From Mycolicibacter sp. MU0102 (GTDB taxonomy: Bacteria; Actinomycetota; Actinomycetes; Mycobacteriales; Mycobacteriaceae), in contig NZ_OY726398.1 of NCBI RefSeq assembly GCF_963378105.1, positions 1,240,001 to 1,304,000 of the forward strand: DNA of 64,000 nt. Direction: 5' to 3'. Both the position numbers and the translations under genes were made by a program. Position 1 is the stretch's first letter; each line of letters begins with the position of its first letter. Below are positions 8,601 to 15,138 of the stretch, one piece after another. The notes under the pieces are model-generated. The model did no database searches. It was given only the letters and a program-made list of their open reading frames with translations, and was not told the DNA's origin.

Positions 8601-9199
8601 TCGGTGCTGTCCAGGCCGGCGCCGCCTGCGCCGCCGTTGCCGATCCAGCCGGCGTCTCCACCATCGGCGCCGGCTGCCCCCAGGCCGCCGTTACCGAACA
8701 GGAAGCCGCCGTCACCAAGGTCGCCGAAGATTCCTGAGCTGCCGAACAATGAGTCGTTGGTTCCGGTGAACTCATCGATGCCGTTGCCGAGCAGTTCGCG
8801 GCCGAACAGGTACACGAACGGGTCATTGACCACCGAGACGATCTGCGAGACAAACGGATCGGTCAACACCGATTGGCCCACTCCGTTAACGGTCTCGACC
8901 AGCCACTGATCGAAATCGGTCAGGGAACTGCCGAAGGCCGCTCCCGCCAACGGGTCATTCCATGCCAGATCCAGGCTGTCCCACCAAGGTGTTGAGTCCC
9001 AGGCCGATGCCGACCACACGCTCGGATCGAACAGGTCGGACAACCAGTCCAGTTCATCTGCCTGGGCTGGCGGCGCCACCACCGACCCTAAGGCCAAGAA
9101 CGCGCCCACACCCACCGCAGCGGACCCGCGCCGGACACTCCCACGCGCACCAACCCACCCAACGCTGGGACTACCCTTCACGCCCTGCCGACGCGCCAT
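5612..9199 (-). CDS. secreted glycine-rich PGRS protein without PE domain (paralogue 2)
   Basis: This is the tandem paralogue of the preceding PGRS gene, 1195 aa from ATG 9199. That start is chosen because MARRQGVKG aligns with the paralogue's N-terminus and an RBS (ggagggag, 9207-9214) lies 7 nt upstream; the frame continues to 9295 without an RBS. A signal peptide ends near AQA (45-47) before DELDW. A region similar to the paralogue (DLFDP, DQWLVETVNG, NDPFVYLFGRELLGNG at about 126-140) is followed by GDLGDGGFLFGNGG and about 1000 residues of GGAGGxGG repeats ending SGQAGSPTS. The protein has no PE domain. Repeat-unit number probably varies by slippage. Open frames on the opposite strand are artefacts of the GC-periodic repeats. 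Confidence 0.88.
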   Translation of the reverse strand: MARRQGVKGSPSVGWVGARGSVRRGSAAVGVGAFLALGSVVAPPAQADELDWLSDLFDPSVWSASAWDSTPWWDSLDLAWNDPLAGAAFGSSLTDFDQWLVETVNGVGQSVLTDPFVSQIVSVVNDPFVYLFGRELLGNGIDEFTGTNDSLFGSSGIFGDLGDGGFLFGNGGLGAAGADGGDAGWIGNGGAGGAGLDSTDAAAAGGNGGNGGAGGWLLGNGGAGGAGGTGFDGIAGAGSAGGAGGDGGASGYLFGAGGTGGAGGAGGRGADGIAPVLDGRAADGADGGTLPALNAAGLAGGNGSDGALNDTGAQAGGHGGLGQDSRSDDGITAAIGGAGGSGGAGATGAAGGNGAAGGSAQAFGNATATGGDGGNGGNGGNGVAGFAGGAGGDGGAGGRSGLFGAAGIGGIGGAGGAGGVGTAGGDGGAGGAGGLAAGTTPDGTTADSAVTATGGNGGVGGNGGVGGAGGNGGAGGNGGAGGRTGIFGLRPSAADGDGGAGGAGGNSGTGGNAGNGGAAGNATTQGGNGGAGGAGGNAGAIGLGGQGGHGATAGTNGTDGLYGATNTISGNGGNGGAGGNGYLPTLNPTQSGNGGVGGAGGNGGAGGNIGNGGNGGTGGHAATGANGVNGVDFGESGTSGGNGGAGGAGGNGGDGGSVAGNAGNGGNGGNGATGGNGGHGRNGAAGVTGVDDGAGHDGGDGGAGGNGGAGGAGGNAGSTTHGAQGTNGNGGNGANAGNAGNAGNGGTGADGDTINLDGGRGGNGGDRGSAGIGGTAGAAGTGGAGGTDGTAGADGAQATGGNGGDGGNGSDATAPGADGGAGGAGGNAGIIGNGGNGGLGGNGGTGANGVNPIANQTSTAANGTSQSSSSSSGTGVNGGNATNGSTVGQGGGNGGNGQGAFVTGGTLTSTNAGNGGNGGNGGDLANGGNGGNGGVAAGRNSGIVTANGGDGGQGGNGGDGGAGGNGGTGGGVGTTSTIANRGFGGDGGDGGDGGAGANGGNGGAGGAIGASVENPGFSVAGNGGNGGTGGTGATGQSGGSGGVGGAGGNGGTISGNGGIGGAGGTGGTGGTGDVGGNGGTGGTGGAGQLSGSTSGNGGNGGNAGTGGAGGTGGTGGNGGAGGKALGSGDDGAGGYAGIGGNGGTGGSGGTGGAAGTAGTVVTGGIVGTAGTAGADGDSGATGATGSSGQAGSPTS

Positions 9200-9535
9200 G
9201 ACACCGCTCCCTCCGAGCTGCAAAACCGCAAACCAACCTGAGAACGCCTCAAGTTGCGCTAAGGGAACCGGATGTCGAAAACCGTGTCCACCCAATGCAT
9301 CACCATGAAAGAAATGCGCAGGGCTCGGATGTAGAGAAATCCGCCAAGGCGTTACGGCGTCAACTCGACCGGCAGTTCAGATCGGCCTTGCGGGGGCTGA
9401 TTATGCTGGTGGACAGCAGAATTAGATTTACGCGCATCAAGAGATGAATTCGGCTCTGCGCGTCATTCGGCCTATTTCCCTGCCGCGCAAGGACATATGC
9501 TAAGGGCTCATCGCTCGCACCTGCAGTGACGCTCG
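9200..9535. other. 336-bp intergenic region, no gene seen
   Basis: This stretch lies between the 3' end of fadH and the 5' end of the second PGRS gene. It is visibly richer in A+T than its flanks, as expected for the PGRS promoter region. Several TANNNT-like hexamers exist on the minus strand but none has a convincing -35 partner. No ORF with homology or a plausible RBS was seen. Confidence 0.5.
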
Positions 9536-11587
9536 TTACAGTCGCGCGGCGAGCTCGGTTCCCTGCTTGATGGCCCGCTTGGCGTCGAGCTCCGAGGCCA
9601 GTGCCGCCCCGCCGATGATGTGCGGTGTCATGCCTCGCGCCCGCAGTCCGTCCTCGAGGTCGCGCACCGACTCCTGCCCGGCGCAGATCACCACGTTGTC
9701 CACGGCTAACGATTGCGGGCGTGACTTGTTCGGGCCGTAGCTGATGTGCAGCCCGTCATCATCGATGCGGTCGTAGTTCACCCCGGAGAGCTGCTGGACG
9801 TTCTTGGCTTTCAAGGACGCCCGGTGCACCCAGCCGCTGGTCTTGCCCAACTTGCGGCCCTGGGCGCCCGCGGTGCGGGCCAACAGGTAGACCTGGCGGG
9901 CCGGGGGCGCCGGGTCCGGCGCAATCAACGCGCCTCTGGCCTCCCAGGGATCGGCGGCACCCCACTCGGCCTTCCATTTCTTTAGGCCTTGCGGGCCATG
10001 CGTCGGCGAGGAGTCGGGTGAATCCAGGACCAGGAACTCGCTGACGTCGAAACCGATGCCGCCGGCGCCCACCACCGCCACCGAGGAGCCGACCGGTGCG
10101 CCCGCGATCGCCTCGGCATACGACATCACCATCGGATGCTCGATGCCCGGGATCTGCGGGATCCGCGGTCTGACCCCGGTGGCCAGCACCACCTCGTCGA
10201 AGCCGGCCAACTCGTCGACGTGGGCGCGGCTGCCCAGACGCACCGTCACCGCGTACTTGTCCAGCATGGCGGTGTAGTAGCGGATCGTCCCGGCGAACTC
10301 CTCTTTGCCCGGAATCCGCCTGGCCAAGTCGAATTGGCCGCCAATGAACTCGTTCGCCTCCAACAGTGTGACCTCGTGGCCGCGTTCGGCGGCCGACACC
10401 GCCGCCGACAACCCGGCCGGCCCGGCGCCCACCACCGCGATGCGCCGGCGCCGCCGCGTCGGACCAAGCACCAGCGTGGTCTCGTGACCGGCTCGGGGAT
10501 TGACCAGGCAGGAGACCTTCTTGTGCATGAAGGCGTGGTCCAAACAGGCCTGATTGCACGCGATGCAGGTGTTGATCTCCTCGGCACGGTCGTCGGCGGC
10601 CTTGCGCACCCAGTCCGGGTCGGCCAGCATCGGTCGGGCCATCGAGATCAAGCGCACCGAGGTCTCGGCGAGGACCTGTTCGGCGGCCTGCGGCATGTTG
10701 ATCCGGTTGGATGCCACCACCGGGATCGTGACGTGATCTGCGACGGCGCTACTGATGTCGACGAACGCATTGTTGGGAACCGAAGTCACGATGGTCGGCA
10801 CCCGCGCTTCATGCCAGCCGAAGCCGGAGTTGATCATGGTGGCGCCGGCGTCCTCGACTTCGGTTGCCAGCGTGAGGATCTCCTCCCAGCTCTGGCCATC
10901 CTCGACGTAGTCGGCCATCGACATCCGATAGCAGATGATGAAGTCGTCGCCAACGGCCGCACGTGTGTGAGCCACGATCTGCACCGGGAAGCGGCGCCGA
11001 TTGGCCGCACTTCCGCCGTAGCCGTCGGTGCGCCGGTTGGTGCGCGCTGCCAGGAACTGGTTCAGCAGGTAGCCCTCGCTGCCCATGATCTCCACGCCGT
11101 CATAGCCGGCCTCGCGTGCCAATTCGGCGGCTCGGGCGAAGTCGTCGATCGTCGACTCGACCCCGCGGGTGGACAACGCCCTGGGCCGGAAGGGATTGAT
11201 CGGGGCCTTGATGCTCGAGGCGCTGACCGAAAACGGGTGGTAGGCATAGCGTCCCGCATGCAGAATCTGCAGCGCGATCTTGCCGCCGGCATCGTGCACG
11301 GCGTCGGTGATGCGCCGATGGCGTCGCGCGTCGGCGCGGGTGGTCATGGCTGAGGCGAACGGCAGTAGCCAACCCGACCGGTTCGGGGCGTATCCGCCGG
11401 TGATGATCAGCCCGACGCCGCCGCGGGCACGTGCCGCGAAGTACTCGGCCAGTTTGGCGGTGTCGCCGGCGCGGTCTTCCAGGCCGGTGTGCATCGAACC
11501 CATGACCACCCGGTTGGGCAGGGCGGTGAAACCCAGGTCCAGCGGGGACATCAAGAGCGGGTACGGATTGGTCGATTCTGTTGTCAC
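9536..11587 (-). CDS. fadH: NADPH-dependent 2,4-dienoyl-CoA reductase FadH
   Basis: FadH reduces 2,4-dienoyl-CoA intermediates during beta-oxidation of unsaturated fatty acids. The 683-aa protein has the Old-Yellow-Enzyme TIM barrel first (GVEIMGSEGYLLNQFL, NRRTDGYGG), then a 4Fe-4S motif C341-X2-C344-X3-C348-X11-C360, then FAD/NADPH-binding halves beginning VVGAGPAGLSAA. The length fits Rv1175c (about 674 aa). The start is GTG 11587 with a gaagggg RBS. It lies 10 bp downstream of a PadR regulator on the same strand, so the two form an operon that the regulator probably controls. Confidence 0.95.
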   Translation of the reverse strand: MTTESTNPYPLLMSPLDLGFTALPNRVVMGSMHTGLEDRAGDTAKLAEYFAARARGGVGLIITGGYAPNRSGWLLPFASAMTTRADARRHRRITDAVHDAGGKIALQILHAGRYAYHPFSVSASSIKAPINPFRPRALSTRGVESTIDDFARAAELAREAGYDGVEIMGSEGYLLNQFLAARTNRRTDGYGGSAANRRRFPVQIVAHTRAAVGDDFIICYRMSMADYVEDGQSWEEILTLATEVEDAGATMINSGFGWHEARVPTIVTSVPNNAFVDISSAVADHVTIPVVASNRINMPQAAEQVLAETSVRLISMARPMLADPDWVRKAADDRAEEINTCIACNQACLDHAFMHKKVSCLVNPRAGHETTLVLGPTRRRRRIAVVGAGPAGLSAAVSAAERGHEVTLLEANEFIGGQFDLARRIPGKEEFAGTIRYYTAMLDKYAVTVRLGSRAHVDELAGFDEVVLATGVRPRIPQIPGIEHPMVMSYAEAIAGAPVGSSVAVVGAGGIGFDVSEFLVLDSPDSSPTHGPQGLKKWKAEWGAADPWEARGALIAPDPAPPARQVYLLARTAGAQGRKLGKTSGWVHRASLKAKNVQQLSGVNYDRIDDDGLHISYGPNKSRPQSLAVDNVVICAGQESVRDLEDGLRARGMTPHIIGGAALASELDAKRAIKQGTELAARL

Positions 11588-11597
11588 AGTGGCCCCT

Positions 11598-12158
11598 TCA
11601 CCTCAGTGCCTGTTCAACCTCGTCAAGCCAGTCGATTGCGCTCTCCTCGGCGCGAATGCCGCCGCGCAACACCAGGTACTGATGCAGCGCGGCGCCTTTC
11701 AGGGCGCGGGGATCCGGGAACTGCTTCTTCTCCAGTGCGCGGTAGACGTCTAATCGCTCGCCACGTTCGGCGCGCAGGTCCACGGCCTGTGCGCGCACCG
11801 TGGCGCGGTCGCTGTGGCCGGCGCCGCGGATTTTGACGGCCAGTTCGCGCAGCCGGTTGTCCACCACCGAGCTCCCGCGCCCGGCCAGCGGGGCTGCGAT
11901 CCAGCGAGCCAGCTCTGCGCGGCCGGCCTCGGCGACGGTGTAGACCTTCTTGTCCGGGCGGCCCTGCTGGGCCACCTCGGTGACCTGGACCCAGCCGTCG
12001 GCCTCCATGGCTCGCAGTGTCCGGTAGATCTGCTGGTGCGTGGCGCTCCAGAAATAGCCGATCGAGCGGTCGAAGCGGTGCGCGAGCTCATAGCCCGAAC
12101 CCGACTGCTCGCTCAGCGACACCAGGATCGCGTGCGGAAGTGCCACGCGGGGGAGCAT
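11598..12158 (-). CDS. PadR-family transcriptional regulator
   Basis: This 186-aa protein has an N-terminal winged helix (HAILVSLSEQSGSGYELAHRF ... THQQIYRTLRAMEADGWV, followed by GRPDKKVYTVAEAG) and a C-terminal region resembling the PadR dimerisation part. It corresponds to Rv1176c. ATG 12158 is used; a GTG at 12146 (then ALPHAIL) is an alternative. It is transcribed into fadH. A 37-bp palindrome 17 bp upstream is the likely operator, giving autoregulation and control of fadH; the ligand is unknown. Confidence 0.9.
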   Translation of the reverse strand: MLPRVALPHAILVSLSEQSGSGYELAHRFDRSIGYFWSATHQQIYRTLRAMEADGWVQVTEVAQQGRPDKKVYTVAEAGRAELARWIAAPLAGRGSSVVDNRLRELAVKIRGAGHSDRATVRAQAVDLRAERGERLDVYRALEKKQFPDPRALKGAALHQYLVLRGGIRAEESAIDWLDEVEQALR

Positions 12159-12174
12159 AGGCAGCCATGACCCA

Positions 12175-12211
12175 GCTATGCAACTTGTTGCACAGCAACT
12201 GAGTGCATAGC
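12175..12211. promoter_or_regulatory. imperfect 37-bp palindrome, candidate PadR operator
   Basis: The arms 12175-12191 and 12195-12211 flank a 3-bp spacer and match at 13 of 17 positions; the outer eight bases (GCTATGCA / TGCATAGC) and an inner GTTGC / GCAAC are exact. It lies 17 bp upstream of the padR start and about 60 bp upstream of the dapC leader, where a PadR repressor would act. The assignment is by position and symmetry only. Confidence 0.6.
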
Positions 12212-12272
12212 CGCCTTCCCTCGACGGGCCGTGGTGGTCGCGACGCCGCAGCGGCCTCTACTATCAGGACCG

Positions 12273-12305
12273 ATGAATCCGCCCTGCGTCGCCGCAGCCT
12301 CGTGA
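12273..12305 (+). CDS. putative 10-codon upstream ORF of dapC
   Basis: An ATG at 12273, 8 nt after a TANNNT box (TACTAT, 12259-12264), encodes MNPPCVAAAS. Its TGA (12303-12305) overlaps the GTG start of dapC in a GTGA junction. The dapC start itself has no Shine-Dalgarno, so coupling from this ORF would explain how dapC is translated. Functionality is inferred from architecture only. Confidence 0.35.
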   Translation: MNPPCVAAAS

Positions 12306-13411
12306 GTCCCGTGCGCGGCGGCAGATCGGCAGCACTGCCGACATTTCCGTGGGACACCCTGGCCGAGGCGACGGCGCTGGCCAAGGCGCATCCCGACGGC
12401 ATCGTCGACCTGTCCGTCGGCACCCCAGTCGATGCGGTGGCCCCGGTTATCCGCGAGGCACTGGCTGCGGCGTCCTCCGCGCCGGGGTATCCCACCACCG
12501 CCGGCACTGCGGCGCTGCGCGCCTCGGCGGTCGCCGCGCTGCAACGGCGTTACGGAATCACCGGTTTGGCCGAGTCGGCGGTGCTGCCGGTCATCGGCAC
12601 CAAAGAACTCATCGCGTGGCTGCCGAGCCTGCTCGGCCTCGGCGACCAGGACGTGGTCGTGGTCCCCGAACTGGCCTACCCGACCTACGAGGTAGGTGCC
12701 CGGCTGGCCGGGGCGCGGTGGGTGCGCAGCGATGTCCCGCAGTCACTCGACGGTCCGCCGCCGGCCCTGGTGTACCTGAATTCGCCGAGCAACCCGACCG
12801 GGGCGATCGCGACCGCCGACGAGCTGCGCGCCGTCGTGGGCTGGGCCCGCGAGCACGACGTCCTGGTGGTCTCCGACGAGTGCTACCTCGGGCTGGGCTG
12901 GGAGGACCCGGCGCCACTGTCGGTGCTGCACCCGGCGGTCTGCGACGGTGACCACCGTGGCCTGCTGGCAGTGCATTCGCTGTCGAAGACCTCTTCGCTG
13001 GCGGGCTACCGAGCCGGTTTCGTCGCCGGGGACGGCGCGGTGGTGGCCGAATTGCTCGCGGTACGCAAACACGCCGGGATGATGGTGCCCACCCCGATAC
13101 AGGCGGCCATGGTCGCCGCCCTCGACGACGACGCGCACGAGCAGCAGCAGCGTGAGCGCTACGCCCGCCGCCGCGCGACGCTGCTGCCGGCGATGCAGGC
13201 GGCCGGCTTCACCATCGAGTTGTCCCAGGGCGGGCTCTACCTGTGGGCCACCCGCGGCGAGGCGTGCCGGAACACCGTCAATTGGCTGGCCCAGCGCGGC
13301 ATCCTGGTGGCTCCCGGCGAGTTCTACGGCCCGGCCGGCGCGCAGTACGTGCGGGTGGCGCTCACCGCCACCGACGAGCGGATCGCTGCGGCGGCGGCCC
13401 GGCTGGGTTAG
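12302..13411 (+). CDS. dapC: PLP aminotransferase, N-succinyldiaminopimelate aminotransferase DapC
   Basis: DapC transaminates N-succinyl-2-amino-6-ketopimelate in the lysine/diaminopimelate pathway. It is a fold-type I aminotransferase with YPTTAG near the N-terminus, NSPSNPTGA for cofactor and substrate binding, SDECYLGLGW, and PLP lysine K229 in HSLSKTSSLAGYRAGF. From GTG 12302 it has 369 aa, close to Rv1178 (362 aa), and the conserved LPxFPWDTL follows directly. Earlier in-frame starts add only an Arg-rich tail. The ferredoxin gene fdxC that precedes dapC in M. tuberculosis is not present here. The TAG stop interlocks with the TAA of the convergent gene (TTAG). Its pathway partners dapD and dapE lie 11 kb downstream. 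Confidence 0.9.
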   Translation: MSPVRGGRSAALPTFPWDTLAEATALAKAHPDGIVDLSVGTPVDAVAPVIREALAAASSAPGYPTTAGTAALRASAVAALQRRYGITGLAESAVLPVIGTKELIAWLPSLLGLGDQDVVVVPELAYPTYEVGARLAGARWVRSDVPQSLDGPPPALVYLNSPSNPTGAIATADELRAVVGWAREHDVLVVSDECYLGLGWEDPAPLSVLHPAVCDGDHRGLLAVHSLSKTSSLAGYRAGFVAGDGAVVAELLAVRKHAGMMVPTPIQAAMVAALDDDAHEQQQRERYARRRATLLPAMQAAGFTIELSQGGLYLWATRGEACRNTVNWLAQRGILVAPGEFYGPAGAQYVRVALTATDERIAAAAARLG

Positions 13412-14106
13412 CCGCCCGGCGCGCCGCATTCGCCGGTGAGAATCCGCTCGATAGCGTCGTGCTCCGCCTGGGTCACCCACAGGCCGTAGCCGGACTTCAC
13501 CGCGACGATCCGCGAGACGTAGGCGCAGCGATAGGACTTGTTGGGCGGTAGCCAGGTGGCTGCGTCGCCGTCGCCTTTCTGCTCGTTGACCGGCCCGCTG
13601 GTGGCCTGCAGGTTCAGCGGATCGTTGGCGAAGTTGCGGCGGGTCAGCTCATCCCACTGCTGGGCGCCTTTCTGCCAGGCATCCGACAACGCCACCAGAT
13701 GGTCGATCTGCACGGCCTGGGAGGTACCCCGACCGCGCTGGAAAGCGATCGCGGTGCCGGTGTAGGGATCGTTCAAGACACCGGATGTCACCACGCAATC
13801 GGCGGTGCCCGCCTTGAACTCGATGTCGACCAGGTCGCGGCGCAGGATGTCGTTGCGGGTGTCGCAGCCGTTGTGCCCGCCGGGCACCGTGACGTCGTCG
13901 CTCCACGCCTGGCCGAACAGGACGCGCGAGTAGCCGGTCTTGGGGGCGCGGCCCTTGATCGGCAGCGCGTTGAGCATGGCCAGCTCGGCGGATCCGTCGG
14001 CGGCCCCGACCGGAACCGGGTCCGCGGTGGCGACCGGGGCCACGACCAGCAGGGCCGCGGTCAGCGCGGCAAAACAGCCCGGCCACCTGGGTCGCCGGTC
14101 GACCAT
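13408..14106 (-). CDS. secreted HNH-type (DUF1524-like) nuclease domain protein
   Basis: This 232-aa protein has a signal peptide (LTAALLVVAPVATADP, cut near residue 30) and is likely exported. The body carries the pattern of DUF1524/HNH proteins: GHNGCDTRNDIL, VQIDHLVALSDAW (catalytic-type His), FANDPLNLQA, and NEQKGDGDAATWLPP, ending in CAYVSRIVAVKSGYGLWV. It probably degrades nucleic acid outside the cytoplasm, but activity is inferred. ATG 14106 has an RBS (ttggagg) and a TAGCGT -10 candidate at 14136-14141. The frame runs on upstream, but only as antisense of psuG and rocA. It is convergent with dapC. Confidence 0.85.
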   Translation of the reverse strand: MVDRRPRWPGCFAALTAALLVVAPVATADPVPVGAADGSAELAMLNALPIKGRAPKTGYSRVLFGQAWSDDVTVPGGHNGCDTRNDILRRDLVDIEFKAGTADCVVTSGVLNDPYTGTAIAFQRGRGTSQAVQIDHLVALSDAWQKGAQQWDELTRRNFANDPLNLQATSGPVNEQKGDGDAATWLPPNKSYRCAYVSRIVAVKSGYGLWVTQAEHDAIERILTGECGAPGG

Positions 14107-14187
14107 GGCACCTCCAACCCCGTGAACAGTCGCGGACGCTACCAGCTTGGCCCGACACGATCGATGCGCGCTGATCGCCGCGCGCCA

Positions 14188-14193
14188 TAGGCT
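14188..14193 (+). promoter_or_regulatory. -10 box for leaderless psuG
   Basis: TAGGCT ends 6 nt before the ATG at 14200, the spacing expected if the mRNA begins at or next to the start codon. No Shine-Dalgarno is present. Confidence 0.5.
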
Positions 14194-14199
14194 GAGCGG

Positions 14200-15102
14200 A
14201 TGCGCATTCATCCCGAGGTCGCCGAGGCGTTGGCCGCCGGGCGGGCTGTGGTGGCGCTGGAGAGCACGATCATCAGCCACGGTCTGCCGCGTCCGGACAA
14301 TGTGCGCATTGCGCGTGCCATCGAGCATGCCGTGCGCTCGGCGGGCGCGGTACCGGCCACCATCGCGATCATCGACGGCCAGCCGCATATCGGCCTCGAC
14401 GATGATGCGCTGCACCGCATCGCCATCGGAGGCACGGCGATCAAGGTCAGTGTCCGCGAGATCGCGATGCTGGCCGCGGTGGCCGGCGACGGTGCGACCA
14501 CGGTCGCCGCGACCGCGCACCTGGCGGCGGCAGCCGGCATCACGGTGTTCGCCACCGGTGGATTGGGCGGTGTGCATCGCGGCGCGCAGCACAGCTACGA
14601 CGAGTCCGCGGATCTGACTGCCCTGTCGCGCACCCCGGTGCTGGTCGTGTGTTCGGGCGTGAAGTCGATCCTGGACATCGGTGCCACGTTGGAGCGGTTG
14701 GAGACGCTGTCGGTGGGGGTGATCGGCTACCGCACCGACCGTTTCCCGGCCTTCTACCTCGCCGACTCCGGCCACCCGCTCGACTGGTGGGTCCAGACGC
14801 CGAAGCAGGCTGCCGCGGTGCTGCGGGCTCGCGACCGGCTGGGCACCGACGGCTACGGGCTGGTGCTGGCCAACCCGATTCCCGCCGACGCCGAGCTGGA
14901 TCGCGAACTGCATGACCGGGTGCTGGCCGAAGGATTGGCCGCCGCCCGAGCCGCGGACATCCACGGCAAGGACGTCACCCCGTTCCTGCTGGACTATTTC
15001 CACCGCGAGACGCACGGCGCATCGGTGGCCGCCAATGTCGCACTGGTGTTGGCCAATGCGCGGGTGGCCGCCGAGATCGCGGTGGCTTACGCCGCCGGGT
15101 GA
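14200..15102 (+). CDS. psuG: pseudouridine-5'-phosphate glycosidase
   Basis: PsuG cleaves pseudouridine 5'-phosphate to uracil and ribose 5-phosphate. The 300-aa sequence is full length for the PsuG/IndA family. Landmarks are EVAEALAAGRAVVALESTI near the N-terminus, IGGTAIKVSVREI, ATGGLGGVHRGAQHSYDESADL, CSGVKSILDIGATLERLET, GYRTDRFPAFY and LVLANPIP. No pseudouridine kinase (PsuK) gene is adjacent, so the substrate must come from a kinase elsewhere. The gene lies between the HNH protein and rocA, where M. tuberculosis has a different lipid gene cluster. It is probably leaderless. Confidence 0.93.
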   Translation: MRIHPEVAEALAAGRAVVALESTIISHGLPRPDNVRIARAIEHAVRSAGAVPATIAIIDGQPHIGLDDDALHRIAIGGTAIKVSVREIAMLAAVAGDGATTVAATAHLAAAAGITVFATGGLGGVHRGAQHSYDESADLTALSRTPVLVVCSGVKSILDIGATLERLETLSVGVIGYRTDRFPAFYLADSGHPLDWWVQTPKQAAAVLRARDRLGTDGYGLVLANPIPADAELDRELHDRVLAEGLAAARAADIHGKDVTPFLLDYFHRETHGASVAANVALVLANARVAAEIAVAYAAG

Positions 15103-15138
15103 CCGAGCGCGCCAGCGCATCTGGGCGCATCCTGGGTT

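Noticed and set aside
9200..9535. Possible small gene or RNA upstream of the second PGRS gene
   Set aside because: Only short frames without RBS were seen and no stable symmetric structure; it is treated as promoter region.
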